Position numbers and translations under genes: made by a program. This document shows, one piece after another, positions 31,528 to 41,800 of a DNA stretch of 64,000 nucleotides (the first letter of the stretch is position 1; every line of letters starts with the position of its first letter). This DNA is from Chitinophaga sp. CF418 (lineage in GTDB: Bacteria; Bacteroidota; Bacteroidia; Chitinophagales; Chitinophagaceae): NCBI RefSeq assembly GCF_900142925.1, contig NZ_FRCN01000001.1:496001-560000 (forward strand), in the 5' to 3' direction. Under the pieces are notes generated by a model, which was given only the letters and a program-made list of their open reading frames with translations, was not told the origin of the DNA and ran no database searches.

Positions 31528-34473
31528 ATGTACCTCAACTGCAAATCTTTCTTCAGCCTGCGCTATGGCACCATCGATACGAAAGACCTGGTCAGGATAG
31601 CCCGTGAAACAGGCGTTACATCACTGGCACTGACCAATATCAACATCACTTCAGATACCTGGAACTTCGTAAGAGAATGCCAGGAACAAGGCATTAAACC
31701 TATCATAGGACTGGAATGCAGGAACGGGCATGAACTGAAATACATTCTCCTGGCACGTAACATGGAGGGATGGTTTTATATCAACCGCTTCCTCTCCGAC
31801 CATCTGCATAAAGAAATACCTTTCCCTGACCGTGCACCTGCCTTTCCCGGCATATTTGCTATCTATGCCTGGGGTAAGCTGCCACTGCAGGAGCTGTATG
31901 CACATGAACTGGTAGGCATCCGCCGCCGTGAGATCAATAAACTGTTCCGTGTAGATACAATGCCCTACAAAGATAAACTCGTCATGCTGCAGCCTGTTAC
32001 CTTCCAGGACGCCGATCATTACGAGCTGCATCGCATATTGCGCGCTATTGATCAGAACATCCTCATCAGTCAGCTGCAGGCATATACCACGGCCCAACCG
32101 GATGAACAGTTCCTGCCACCTGCTGTATTGTTCGAGAGCTTTGAACAATACCCTCATATCATCAGCAATACCGTGCGGGTCATGAATGCCTGCCAGATCA
32201 ACGTTAACGTTAAAACACCCCGTAACAAAAAACATTTTACGAACAGTGAAGCAGAAGACCATGCCCTGCTACGGCAATTAGCATATGAAGGCATGCTCAG
32301 ACGTTATGGTCCCGACAATACAGAAGCAAAAGCACGCATTGAAAAGGAACTGAGCGTTGTACGGGAGCAGCATTTCGATTGTTATTTTCTCATCACCTGG
32401 GACATCATCCGCTATGCGCAGGAACGGGGCTTCTTCTATGTAGGACGGGGCAGTGGCGCTAACTCTATTATCGCGTACTGCCTGAAGATCACAGACGTTG
32501 ATCCTATAGAACTGAATCTTTATTTCGAAAGATTTCTCAATCCTTACCGCAGCTCTCCTCCCGACTTTGATATCGACTTTTCATGGAGAGACAGAGATGA
32601 GATCATTGACTATGTTTTCAAAAAATATGGCAACGCACATACGGCCTTATTAGGCACGGTTACTACATTTCAGCAGAATGCAACCATACGTGAATTAGGT
32701 AAGGTATATGGCCTTCCCAAACATGAAATAGATAAAATACTGGATACTCCTTTCAGCCCTGATCTCACCGGAGACAGTGTGCAGCGGAACATACTCCGCT
32801 ACAGTCAGCTAATGTCCGGAGCAAAGGCATTTCCCAATCACCTTAGTATACATGCAGGTGGTATCCTCATCAGTGAGGCGCCCATTCATCAGCACTGTGC
32901 TACATATATGCCGCCTAAAGGCTTCAGCACCGCACAACTGGACATGCACCAGGCGGAAGCTATCGGGTTGTTTAAATTCGACATACTTAGTCAGCGCGGT
33001 CTTGGACATATCAGGGATTCGCTGGCTATTATCAAAGAAAACAGAGGCGTCGATATCGACATCCATGATGTAAAAACGTTCATGCAGGATCCACGTGTAC
33101 AACATGAACTGAAAACAGTGAACACCATTGGCTGCTTCTATATTGAATCGCCCGCTATGCGACAGCTGCTGCAGAAACTGCAATGTGAAGATTATCTCAC
33201 GCTGGTAGCTGCCAGCTCTGTAATACGGCCCGGCGTAGCGCAATCCGGTATGATGCGGCAATATGTGCACAACTACCGTAATCAGGATAAAGTGGTATAC
33301 CTGCATGAGATTGTGAAGCAGGTATTAAGTGAAACATTCGGCATCATGGTATACCAGGAAGATGTGATCAGGATGGTGCATGAATATGCAGATATGGACC
33401 TCGCTGATGCAGACATCCTGCGCAGGGCCATGGCTGGTAAATACCGCGGACAGGGAGATTTTCAGAAGATAGAACAACAGTTCTTCACGAACTGTAAACG
33501 GTTGGGAAGACCTGATGATGTAACGCAGGAACTCTGGCGGCAGATAGCCAGTTTCTCCGGCTTCTCTTTTTCAAAGGCACACTCAGCAAGTTTTGCGGTG
33601 GAGAGTTACCAGAGTCTTTTCCTGAAGACTTATTTCCCTGCAGAGTTTATGGTAGCAGTTATCAACAACTTCGGCGGTTTCTATAACAGGGAACTCTATT
33701 TCCGTGAACTATATAAAACCGGCGCTACTATTAAAGCACCCTGTATTAATAACAGTGACTACTATACGAGAATAACAGGAAACACTGTATATACCGGCTT
33801 TATTCACATCGAAGGACTGGAAGAAAAATGGATGCAGGATGTATTGGAAGAACGTACACTGTACGGACCTTTCGAGCATCTGGAAGATTTCGTTGCACGT
33901 ATTGCGCCTCCGCCGGAACAACTGGATATACTGATAAGAATAGGCGCGTTTAACTTTGATGTGCACACGAAAAAAGAATTGTTATGGAAGAGCAGCCTGC
34001 TGCTGAAAAACAAAGCGCCACATGCAGAACATATACAACCCTTATTCCGGGAGCAGGTACCTGAATGCCAGTTGCCGATGTTGTCGTATCATGAGCATGA
34101 ACATGCATTCGAAGAAATTGCATTGCTGGGTTTTCCATTGTGTTCCCCGTTCGACATTCTGCAACATGACCAACGCGGATATATCCCTGCCGCCAATTTT
34201 AAGGAGCATAAAGACAAGGTTATCTCCACGCTGGGATATCTTGTGTGTACGAAGGGAATTTATACCAGCAAAGGCATTCCTATGAGCTTCGGCACCTTCA
34301 TGGATGTGAACGGCGACTTTATTGACACCGTGCATTTTCCTGATATTCTCAAGCAATATCCTTTCCAGAAAGGAGGATTTTATATACTACAGGGAAAGGT
34401 GACAGAGGAGTATGACGTATATTCAATAGAGGTGAACTACATGCGAAAAATCGGCTACTTTGAGGATAAATAA
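31528..34473 (+). CDS. Error-prone DnaE-type polymerase III alpha subunit (DnaE2-like)
   Basis: The 981-residue protein has an N-terminal PHP-like domain whose metal histidines are lost (LNCKSFFSLRYG instead of LHxHS-x-YS), so proofreading is unlikely. The C-family polymerase core has GRGSGANS, the catalytic PDFDIDF at about 345-351, and FSKAHSASFAVESYQS in the fingers. A helix-hairpin-helix region is near 750-800. An OB fold ends at YDVYSIEVNYMRKIGYF. It is shorter than replicative DnaE (about 1160) and lacks the tau-binding tail, like DnaE2. With dinB it should form a damage-inducible mutagenic pair. The gene ends at a perfect 24-bp hairpin. Confidence 0.94.
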   Translation: MYLNCKSFFSLRYGTIDTKDLVRIARETGVTSLALTNINITSDTWNFVRECQEQGIKPIIGLECRNGHELKYILLARNMEGWFYINRFLSDHLHKEIPFPDRAPAFPGIFAIYAWGKLPLQELYAHELVGIRRREINKLFRVDTMPYKDKLVMLQPVTFQDADHYELHRILRAIDQNILISQLQAYTTAQPDEQFLPPAVLFESFEQYPHIISNTVRVMNACQINVNVKTPRNKKHFTNSEAEDHALLRQLAYEGMLRRYGPDNTEAKARIEKELSVVREQHFDCYFLITWDIIRYAQERGFFYVGRGSGANSIIAYCLKITDVDPIELNLYFERFLNPYRSSPPDFDIDFSWRDRDEIIDYVFKKYGNAHTALLGTVTTFQQNATIRELGKVYGLPKHEIDKILDTPFSPDLTGDSVQRNILRYSQLMSGAKAFPNHLSIHAGGILISEAPIHQHCATYMPPKGFSTAQLDMHQAEAIGLFKFDILSQRGLGHIRDSLAIIKENRGVDIDIHDVKTFMQDPRVQHELKTVNTIGCFYIESPAMRQLLQKLQCEDYLTLVAASSVIRPGVAQSGMMRQYVHNYRNQDKVVYLHEIVKQVLSETFGIMVYQEDVIRMVHEYADMDLADADILRRAMAGKYRGQGDFQKIEQQFFTNCKRLGRPDDVTQELWRQIASFSGFSFSKAHSASFAVESYQSLFLKTYFPAEFMVAVINNFGGFYNRELYFRELYKTGATIKAPCINNSDYYTRITGNTVYTGFIHIEGLEEKWMQDVLEERTLYGPFEHLEDFVARIAPPPEQLDILIRIGAFNFDVHTKKELLWKSSLLLKNKAPHAEHIQPLFREQVPECQLPMLSYHEHEHAFEEIALLGFPLCSPFDILQHDQRGYIPAANFKEHKDKVISTLGYLVCTKGIYTSKGIPMSFGTFMDVNGDFIDTVHFPDILKQYPFQKGGFYILQGKVTEEYDVYSIEVNYMRKIGYFEDK

Positions 34474-34480
34474 CAGCCTT

Positions 34481-34532
34481 TAATAAACGGCAACGGGGTA
34501 CATCAGAAGATGTACCCCGTTGCCGTTTATTA
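34481..34532. terminator. Perfect 24-bp bidirectional terminator
   Basis: Arms 34481-34504 and 34509-34532 are fully complementary, with loop AGAA. A/T-rich ends on both sides serve dnaE (plus) and the aspartokinase gene (minus). Confidence 0.88.
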
Positions 34533-34547
34533 TATACTTTCCAGCGC

Positions 34548-35870
34548 CTATTCCAGGTTGAACAACCCTTTGTTCAGCAGCTGTAATGTTTTCTCTTTGT
34601 GCTGACCGCCTATCAGGATAGAAATGTTGTGACGGCTGCCTCCGTAGGAGATCATACGTAATGGTACTTCATTCAGCGCATCAAACAGTTTCTTCAGGAT
34701 AGAAGGTGTAGCAGCTACTTCATTACCTACAATAGAAACGATGGTCTGGTGATGATCCAGTTCCACAGAACCGAAGGGCTGTAATTCTTTCAGCAGCTGG
34801 TCCAGGTAAGGAGTGTTCTCTATTGTCAGAGATACGGCCACTTCAGAAGTGGTGATCATATCAATTGGCGTGCGGTATTTCTCGAATACTTCGAAGATCT
34901 TACGGAGGAAACCGTAAGCCAGCAGCATACGGCTGGATTTGATCTTGATAGCGATGATACCGTCTTTGGCAGCAATAGCTTTTACACCGTCTCCGCTGGG
35001 CAGTTCAGTAATGATAGTACCTTTTGCTTCCGGCTGCATGGTGTTCAGCAATTTCACCGGGATGTTGAAGTGCTGTGCAGGCCAGATGGAAGCAGGATGC
35101 AGGATCTTGGCGCCGAAGTACGCCAGTTCCGCTGCTTCATCGAAAGACAGCTGCTCGATCGGGAAGGTTTTCTTTACTACCCTTGGATCGTTATTGTGCA
35201 TACCGTCAATGTCTGTCCAGATCTGTACTTCGCTGGCCTGGATGGCAGCACCGATCAGGGAAGCAGAATAGTCGCTGCCGCCACGTTTCAGGTTGTCTAC
35301 TTCACCTCTTGCGTTACGGCAGATGTAACCCTGGGTCACGAAGATGGTTTTACCCTTGTTCTTTTCCAGCAGGTTACCCAGCTTGATCTTGATCTTCGGA
35401 ATCTCAGGCTCTTCGTATTCATCGATGCTCATGAAGTCCAGGGCAGGTAGCAGCATGGCCTCTACGCCGGCTTCTTCCAGGTATACGCTGAACAGGCGGG
35501 TGGACAGCAGTTCACCTTGTGCCAGTATATCCTTGTTCAGTGCCTCGTTAAAAGATATCTTAAGAATGATGTTCAGGAACTCGAAATGTTCGTCAACAAC
35601 AGCAGTAGCCTTGGCGCGTGAAGCGTCCTGCTTGACCAGGGCCTCGCAAAAAGTTCTGTAATGTGCTTCCAGCTTGTCTATCTGGCCTTTTGCCTGTTCT
35701 TTTTTACCCTCGGAAAGGGATTGCCCGATTTCTACCAAAGCATTGGTAGTACCGGATAATGCGGACAACACTACTATTTTAGGAGCATTATCAGCAGTCA
35801 CCAGACTGGCTACGGCATGCATACGTTCCGGTTTACCTACAGACGTACCACCAAATTTTAAGATCTTCAT
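34548..35870 (-). CDS. lysC: Aspartate kinase
   Basis: This 440-residue monofunctional aspartokinase phosphorylates L-aspartate, the first step to lysine, threonine, methionine and diaminopimelate. Visible motifs are KFGGTSVG (4-11), RGGSDYSASLIGAA (about 198-211), TDIDGMHNNDPR in the catalytic domain, and two C-terminal ACT domains (from about 300; FEVFEKYRTPIDMITTSEVA and SIVGNE). Length fits the feedback-regulated single enzyme. No other pathway gene is adjacent, so it is probably monocistronic. The stop is 15 bases from a shared terminator. Confidence 0.97.
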   Translation of the reverse strand: MKILKFGGTSVGKPERMHAVASLVTADNAPKIVVLSALSGTTNALVEIGQSLSEGKKEQAKGQIDKLEAHYRTFCEALVKQDASRAKATAVVDEHFEFLNIILKISFNEALNKDILAQGELLSTRLFSVYLEEAGVEAMLLPALDFMSIDEYEEPEIPKIKIKLGNLLEKNKGKTIFVTQGYICRNARGEVDNLKRGGSDYSASLIGAAIQASEVQIWTDIDGMHNNDPRVVKKTFPIEQLSFDEAAELAYFGAKILHPASIWPAQHFNIPVKLLNTMQPEAKGTIITELPSGDGVKAIAAKDGIIAIKIKSSRMLLAYGFLRKIFEVFEKYRTPIDMITTSEVAVSLTIENTPYLDQLLKELQPFGSVELDHHQTIVSIVGNEVAATPSILKKLFDALNEVPLRMISYGGSRHNISILIGGQHKEKTLQLLNKGLFNLE

Positions 35871-35948
35871 TACTGTTGAATTGTTATATGTTTGACGCTA
35901 CAAGATATTGAGCTTAAAAAGCCGCAAGTTCGTGTGTTTATGGCGACT

Positions 35949-37022
35949 TTAAAAATTCAATTTAAATTTCCCTGCTACTTCCTGCAGATCTTTCACTACG
36001 GGGTCCAGTAAGGGGATGCCCACAGTTCTTCTCTCCTTCTCCATTTCCCGTTCGGGATCGCCTGGTATCAGCACCTGTTCTCCCTCCACAGGCTTAGCCT
36101 GACGGAAACGGGTGATCCATTTGTCCATATGCTCTTTAAACTCATCTGCCGGACGGAATGCATCTACTCTCATAGCTCCCAGGAAATGTCCCAGGCCCTC
36201 TCCTACCGGATCGGGGGCCAGTGGCAGGAAGCTCACGAAAGGAGGCGCCCAGGGGCCGTAATTGGCGCCGGAAAGCACTGCGGAGAAGATATCCACGATA
36301 GCTCCCAGGCAATATCCCTTATGACTGCCATGGTCCCGGTCGCCACCCAGAGGCAGGAGTGCCCCTCCTGACTTCAGTTCATGCGGATTGGTACTGGAAT
36401 GACCATCCTTGTCCTGGATCCAGCCGGTAGGCGCTTCCTGGCTTTTCCGCTGCAGGATCTCCAGTTTACCATTAGCAGCCGTAGTGGTGGCAAAGTCGGC
36501 CACGAAAGGCGGCTGTTCTTTGGCAGGTATGGCTACTGCAATGGGGTTGGTGCCCAGCATTCGCTCGGTAGCGAAAGTGGGGGCCACCAGGGGGCTGGCA
36601 TTTGTCATAGCCATCCCGATCATATCTTTTTCCAGGGCCATCATAGCATGCTGACCCGCTATACCAAAGTGATTGGAATTTTTAACGCTCACCCAGCCGC
36701 TGCCTACTGCCGCTGCTTTCTCAATAGCCACTTTCATAGCAAAAGGCGCTACTACCAGTCCCAGCCCGGCATCGCCATCTACAACGGCTGTACTGGGTGT
36801 TTCATGCACTACACGTACGTTAGGTGTGGCGTTAATCCTCCCGGCTTCCCACAACCGTACATAACCGGTCAGGCGGGCTACGCCATGGGAGTCTATCCCG
36901 CGCAGATCCGCAGATAACAATACTTCGCTGGCAGTGTCGGCATCCTGGGGAGGGCACCCCATTTTTATAAATACTTCCCTGGTAAATTCCCGCAGATGGG
37001 GATAGGAGAATGTTTGACTCAT
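35949..37022 (-). CDS. Ldh-family NAD(P)-dependent oxidoreductase (malate/L-lactate type)
   Basis: The 357-residue protein has the fold signature of the LDH2/malate dehydrogenase (non-classical) family. It shows LRGIDSHGVARLTGY (about 40-54, with the conserved histidine), VKNSNHFGIAG (about 113-123), TNASPLVAPTFATERMLGTNPIA and DHGSHKGYCLGAIVDIFSA. Members reduce 2-oxoacids such as oxaloacetate, pyruvate or ureidoglycolate derivatives; the exact substrate is not readable. The DUF3467 gene starts upstream after 56 bp on the same strand. Confidence 0.93.
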   Translation of the reverse strand: MSQTFSYPHLREFTREVFIKMGCPPQDADTASEVLLSADLRGIDSHGVARLTGYVRLWEAGRINATPNVRVVHETPSTAVVDGDAGLGLVVAPFAMKVAIEKAAAVGSGWVSVKNSNHFGIAGQHAMMALEKDMIGMAMTNASPLVAPTFATERMLGTNPIAVAIPAKEQPPFVADFATTTAANGKLEILQRKSQEAPTGWIQDKDGHSSTNPHELKSGGALLPLGGDRDHGSHKGYCLGAIVDIFSAVLSGANYGPWAPPFVSFLPLAPDPVGEGLGHFLGAMRVDAFRPADEFKEHMDKWITRFRQAKPVEGEQVLIPGDPEREMEKERRTVGIPLLDPVVKDLQEVAGKFKLNF

Positions 37023-37078
37023 TATTGCTTAAATCCTGTTTCCTGTATGGTTTCCGTTCAGCGTTTCAGAGAGAGCGA

Positions 37079-37393
37079 TTATGCCTGTGCAGTAGGCCCG
37101 CCAAAATTCATGGGCAGGGAAACAGGGTCCTGGTCCTGAATGGCTCCATGCACAGATTCATATTTCTTGATATTGTCCACCAGGGCTCTCATGAAGCGCT
37201 TGGCATGCTGAGGAGTCAGTATGATACGGGATTTTACCTTAGCCTTTGGCAATCCGGGCATCACATTTACAAAATCCACTACAAATTCTGCGTTAGAATG
37301 CGTGATAATCGCCAGGTTGGCGTATATCCCTTCCGCTATTTCCTCGCTCAATTCAATATTAAGCTGATTCTGTTCTTCCTGCTGATTTTCCAT
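37079..37393 (-). CDS. DUF3467-domain protein
   Basis: This 104-residue protein begins with a Gln/Glu-rich stretch, followed by the DUF3467 pattern EGIYANLAIITHSNAEFVVD, then FVNVMPGLPKAKVKSRIILT and HAKRFMRALVDNIKKYE. The family is small, cytosolic and of unknown function, often single-gene and widely kept in Bacteroidota. A TACATTTG -7 element on the minus strand lies 21 bases ahead (37421-37414), inside the region following the SusD terminator. It may be co-transcribed with the Ldh-type gene. Confidence 0.92.
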   Translation of the reverse strand: MENQQEEQNQLNIELSEEIAEGIYANLAIITHSNAEFVVDFVNVMPGLPKAKVKSRIILTPQHAKRFMRALVDNIKKYESVHGAIQDQDPVSLPMNFGGPTAQA

Positions 37394-37413
37394 ATTATTT
37401 TGCTTTTGCGGTA

Positions 37414-37421
37414 CAAATGTA
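37414..37421 (-). promoter_or_regulatory. -7 promoter element of the DUF3467 gene
   Basis: TACATTTG on the minus strand matches TAnnTTTG, 21 bases before the ATG. It directly abuts the T tract of the terminator for the SusC/SusD unit, so one operon ends where the next begins. Confidence 0.5.
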
Positions 37422-37454
37422 AAAAAGAGACCTTAAAATGAAAGGTCTCTTTTT
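37422..37454 (-). terminator. Terminator of SusC/SusD pair 1
   Basis: Thirteen-base perfect arms (37422-37434 and 37442-37454) include A/T runs and a 7-base loop. It lies 30 bases after the SusD stop on the minus strand. Confidence 0.85.
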
Positions 37455-37483
37455 CAAACGTCGGTACAAGGAAGTAATACGGT

Positions 37484-38830
37484 CTATTGTGCATCCCACC
37501 AGACGCGGCGTGTAAGCCTGGTATTGGCGGGTGTATTGGTATTATAGCGTATTTCACTGCTGGGGTAGAACAGAGACCTCGGCAACTGGCCTCCCAGTAC
37601 ATTGCCCGGAGTAGCTGTCAATGCCGGTAAACCCGTTCTGCGCCAGTCTGTCCATACTTCAGGACTCAGGAACAGGCCAATGTATTTCTGGGTCATAATG
37701 TCATTGAGCGTAATATTAGCAGCTGTCCTGTCTACTTCAGACAGATAAGTGGCGTCATTGATGGTCCTGATCAGGTTGGCCCTTACCGCTTCATTATAAG
37801 CTGCGGCTGCAGCCCCGGCATTACCATTCCGGAGTTCCAGCTCTGCTTCTATGAACTTCAGTTCGTCATAAGATATAAAGTAAACCGGAGAGTTGGAAGA
37901 GCCGTACAACGGACCCAGGGAACTGGGATCTGCCGGGTCAAAATACACATCATACCGGGGATCGCCGGCAGCGTCCATGATGTCATTCAGGTGACCGGTG
38001 AATATGATATCGGCACGCTGGGTATTGAACTGGTACCAGGGCGCCTGGGTAGTGGTGGCGCTGCTACCTACAAATTTGATAAAAGCAGCTTCACCATCTG
38101 TGAAACCCTTGTCAATTTCCGCCAGTGCTTTGGCCAGCGCAGTATTATCCACCTTAACAGTGTGCAGGTAGAACTTCGCCTTCAGCGAATGAGCAAACCT
38201 GACCCATTTTTCCAGATCGCCGTCAAACAAAAGGTCATCATTGCTACCTGGCTGGAAAGGGGAGCCATCATCCGCTTCAAGGGAAGCAATGGCCTCGTCG
38301 AGCAGCCGGTGCAACTCCGCATAAATGGACTGCTGACTGTCGTATTTGGGCTGCGTATTGCCCAATCCACTGAAAGCTTCTGTATAAGGCACATCACCCC
38401 AGAAATCAGTTACCTGTCCAAGGTCATTCGCCATCAGGATCTTGCCCAACGCGGCATAGTGCAGTTGCCCTGCTGCAGTAGCAACCGTTATCAGCGTATC
38501 AATATTTGTCATGATAGCACCGTAAAAGCCGGCGTACCACATGTTGTCTACATCGTCCGGCGTGATATTATACAAATCAGCGCTGGCTGACTGATTGGCG
38601 GCTCCTGTCACCTGCTGCATAAAGATAGACGGGAAACGGGAAGCATCCCCACCCCAGATGTAAGCGCTCTGCAGGATCGTTCCCGGCAGCAGCGCAGTAG
38701 CTGTTGGGTTCTTCAGCTGAGAGGGGTCATCGTTGATGCCATTGTAGAACCAGTCTTTTCTGCATCCCTGCGAGATGGCCAGCAGGAATAATATTGATAA
38801 TATATATTTAGTATTCCGTAACATGATCAT
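37484..38830 (-). CDS. SusD/RagB-family nutrient-binding outer-membrane lipoprotein, pair 1
   Basis: This 448-residue lipoprotein has a signal ending in AISQGC; the ATG two codons in (MLRNTKYILS, 38824) is an equal start. The SusD-like_2 type is recognised from ALLPGTILQSAYIWGGD, the TPR-like helices in LHYAALGKILMANDLGQVTD and FWGDVPYTEAF. It binds a nutrient at the cell surface and lids the SusC channel encoded 14 nt upstream. No glycosidase, peptidase or regulator is linked, so the ligand is unknown. This subgroup is often tied to peptide or non-glycan uptake. Confidence 0.92.
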   Translation of the reverse strand: MIMLRNTKYILSILFLLAISQGCRKDWFYNGINDDPSQLKNPTATALLPGTILQSAYIWGGDASRFPSIFMQQVTGAANQSASADLYNITPDDVDNMWYAGFYGAIMTNIDTLITVATAAGQLHYAALGKILMANDLGQVTDFWGDVPYTEAFSGLGNTQPKYDSQQSIYAELHRLLDEAIASLEADDGSPFQPGSNDDLLFDGDLEKWVRFAHSLKAKFYLHTVKVDNTALAKALAEIDKGFTDGEAAFIKFVGSSATTTQAPWYQFNTQRADIIFTGHLNDIMDAAGDPRYDVYFDPADPSSLGPLYGSSNSPVYFISYDELKFIEAELELRNGNAGAAAAAYNEAVRANLIRTINDATYLSEVDRTAANITLNDIMTQKYIGLFLSPEVWTDWRRTGLPALTATPGNVLGGQLPRSLFYPSSEIRYNTNTPANTRLTRRVWWDAQ

Positions 38831-38844
38831 TCGTTTTAAAAGGG

Positions 38845-41800
38845 TTAGAATTTAAATCTAAAGTTCAGACCATAGCTGGAGGTGCCAGGTATATTGAAGT
38901 AATCAATACCCTGTGCGTTGGTAGCCCCAGTCAGGCTGGTTTCCGGATCTATGCCCTTATACGGTGTCCATATGATAATGTTACGGGCAAATCCACTAAC
39001 TGTGATGCCTTTGACGAACCTGGAGTTCTTAAATGTTCCTGATGGAAAATCATAGGATAAAGTCACTTCACGCAATTTCACATAAGAGGCATCCTCTATA
39101 AATGTCTCTGTCTGTGCACCGAAACCACCACCATTTCCAAGGTACCAGGCTTCATCCAGCGGCACTGCAGTAGTATTTACTGCACCTCCACCGGGCTTCT
39201 CGGCGCCGCCTTCATTGTGCACGATCTCACCTGCATCGTTCAGATGTCCAAGTACACCTTCAAACACCTGTTCTTTTCCCCTGTCTAATGTATAATAAGA
39301 AGTACCGATCGCCTGCAGAGATCCACGTGTACCGTTCCACAGGTCGCCTTTATGTTTCCAGTCTACCAGGGTATACAATGAGAATCCTTTGTAGCTGAAA
39401 GTATTGCCGATACCCATCAGGAATACCGGGTTAGGATTACCTACTCTTTTCTGTATGTTAGATACTACGGGATAGCCGAAATCGTCAGTATTGTCGCTGA
39501 TAATAACACGGCCCTGCGAGTCTCTTTCCCAACCGTAAGCGTAGATAATACCTGCGGGTTCATTCGGCAGGTGTGCTATCAGTGTACCGGTAAACCCGTT
39601 GACAGTTACCTGGTTAATGCCAGGGGCGAGTGCCAGCACCTTACTGCGGTTCATGCTGTAGTTCACAAACATGTCCCAGGTAAAGGCTTTGTTAACGATC
39701 GGTTTGGCACTGAGCGTGATTTCCAGACCATTGTTCCTGATAGAGGCTGCATTCAGGTTCACATACTGGAATCCGGCAGACCCTGCTATCGGCGCTGTTA
39801 CTAACAGATCAGTACCCTTTGTATGATAAGCGGTCGCATCAATCCCGAACCGGTTATTGAGGAATTGTAACTGTAAGCCCGCCTCGTAAGAGAGGGTCTT
39901 TTCCGGTTTCAGGTTCGGGTTACCTAAGGTGTTGGACAGTGAGAAACTACCTTTTCCGTCATACGGGAAGGAAACACCGGTGGTATAACCATCCGGGAAA
40001 GTGGTAGGCACTGAGAAAGATTTGGTCCCAAAGGCGCCTGGATCTTTACCCACTTGTGCAACTGACAATCTGACCTTACCGAAGCTAAGTACCTCTCCCC
40101 CTTTCAGGCTCCCAAGTTCCGTAAATACAAAACCTAAACTGGCTGAGGGGTAGAAGAAGCTGTTACTGCCCGGCGGCAGGGTGGATGACCAGTCATTACG
40201 CCCTGTCAGTTCCAGGAACAACATTGATCGGTAATCGAAGTTCGCATCAAAATAAAGCGATATCCTCCTGTACGGAGTAACATAGTTGTAAGATTTCTGT
40301 ACGGTAGCGTTACTAATGTTATCGTATCCGGGAGAGGTCAGACCATCACCCTGTACATACAGCTCATCTATTCTGCGGGAGTGTAAGTTGTTACCTACTC
40401 TAAGGTTTACCCTGAAATCTTTGGAGACCTGCTTATTATAGGTCACGATCGCATCTGAGTTTACACTTTTATAGGTGTACCTGTCGTCGAACAGGCGGCC
40501 CCCGTTGTAGGCGCCGGATTGAATTTCATAATACTGGTGACGGTTATCGCTATATACGTCTGTACCTATACGATAGGTCAGTGTGAAGTCTTTAATGAAA
40601 TCCCAGTCCACCTGCAGGCTTCCAATGAGACGTTGCACTGCAGTGGTGTAGGGTGTTTTATTGATAGTCCAGTAAGGGTTGTCATATATACCATTCCGGT
40701 AAGAACGTTGCAACCCATTGGAAAACAAATAAGTGCGGGGATCGTCAGCCGCCAGTCCACCGTTCGAGTTATCAAAATTTACGGGCGTTCTGGTCAAGCC
40801 AAGCATAATACCAGACAGGTTACTACCAGTCTGCGGCATGCTACCGTTGGTGATATTGAAATTGAGGTTCCCTGACGTCCTGATCTTTTCAGAAATTTTC
40901 AACTGTCCGGCCAGTGCTACAGCAGTACGTTGCTGGTACTGTAGTGGTACAATGGAATTCTGGTAGTTGTGGGAGACAGACATGCGGTAAGTGGCCGCTT
41001 CTGTTCCACCTGTAAAAGACAAGCTATTATTATAGGTAACAGCGGTTTGCCAGAAATCGTTGGTATTATCGTAAGGCACGAATTTAATATTGGCGTTGGG
41101 GTTGGAAGCGCCTACCACATCGCCGTGGAAGTCGTACTCATTGGGAATACCTGTCCAGAACAGGGTGTCTATATTAGCTCCCCAGGAATAACGGGTAGTG
41201 GAAGTAAATGGCGCCAGGTTGCCGCCTGTTCCCCTCGCAAATTGTTTCTGGATCTTTGGAAGCCTGTTCACCACATCAAAGGAAATACCGGAACTGAAGT
41301 CTACACTTACCTTACCAGCTTTACCCTTCTTGGTAGTGATGATAATAGCGCCATTGGCAGCGTCGATTCCATATAGCGCGGCGGCGGCAGGCCCCTTCAG
41401 GACGGAAATACTTTCAATGTCGTCCGGATTGATGTCCGCACCACGGTTGGTATTAGTGGCGCCGAACAGCACGTTGTTGTCGCCATCAGAAGGATCACCG
41501 GAATAGTTCTGTGAGTTATCCACAGGAACACCATCAATTACAAAAAGGGGCTGGTTGTTACCGGTCAGGGAGTTTGTACCTCTGAGTTTTATAAAGGTCG
41601 CAGCTCCTGGGGTACCTGCTGAACCAACCACCTGCATACCGGCCACTTTTCCGGACAGAGCTCTCAGCGCATCACCCTGGTTAGCCCTAATCAGGTCGTC
41701 GCCCTTTACGTCCTGTACGGCATATCCCAACGCTTTTTTCTCACGTTTGATACCTATACCCGTAACGACTACTTCCTGTAGGTTTTTGTCTTCCTGCGCC

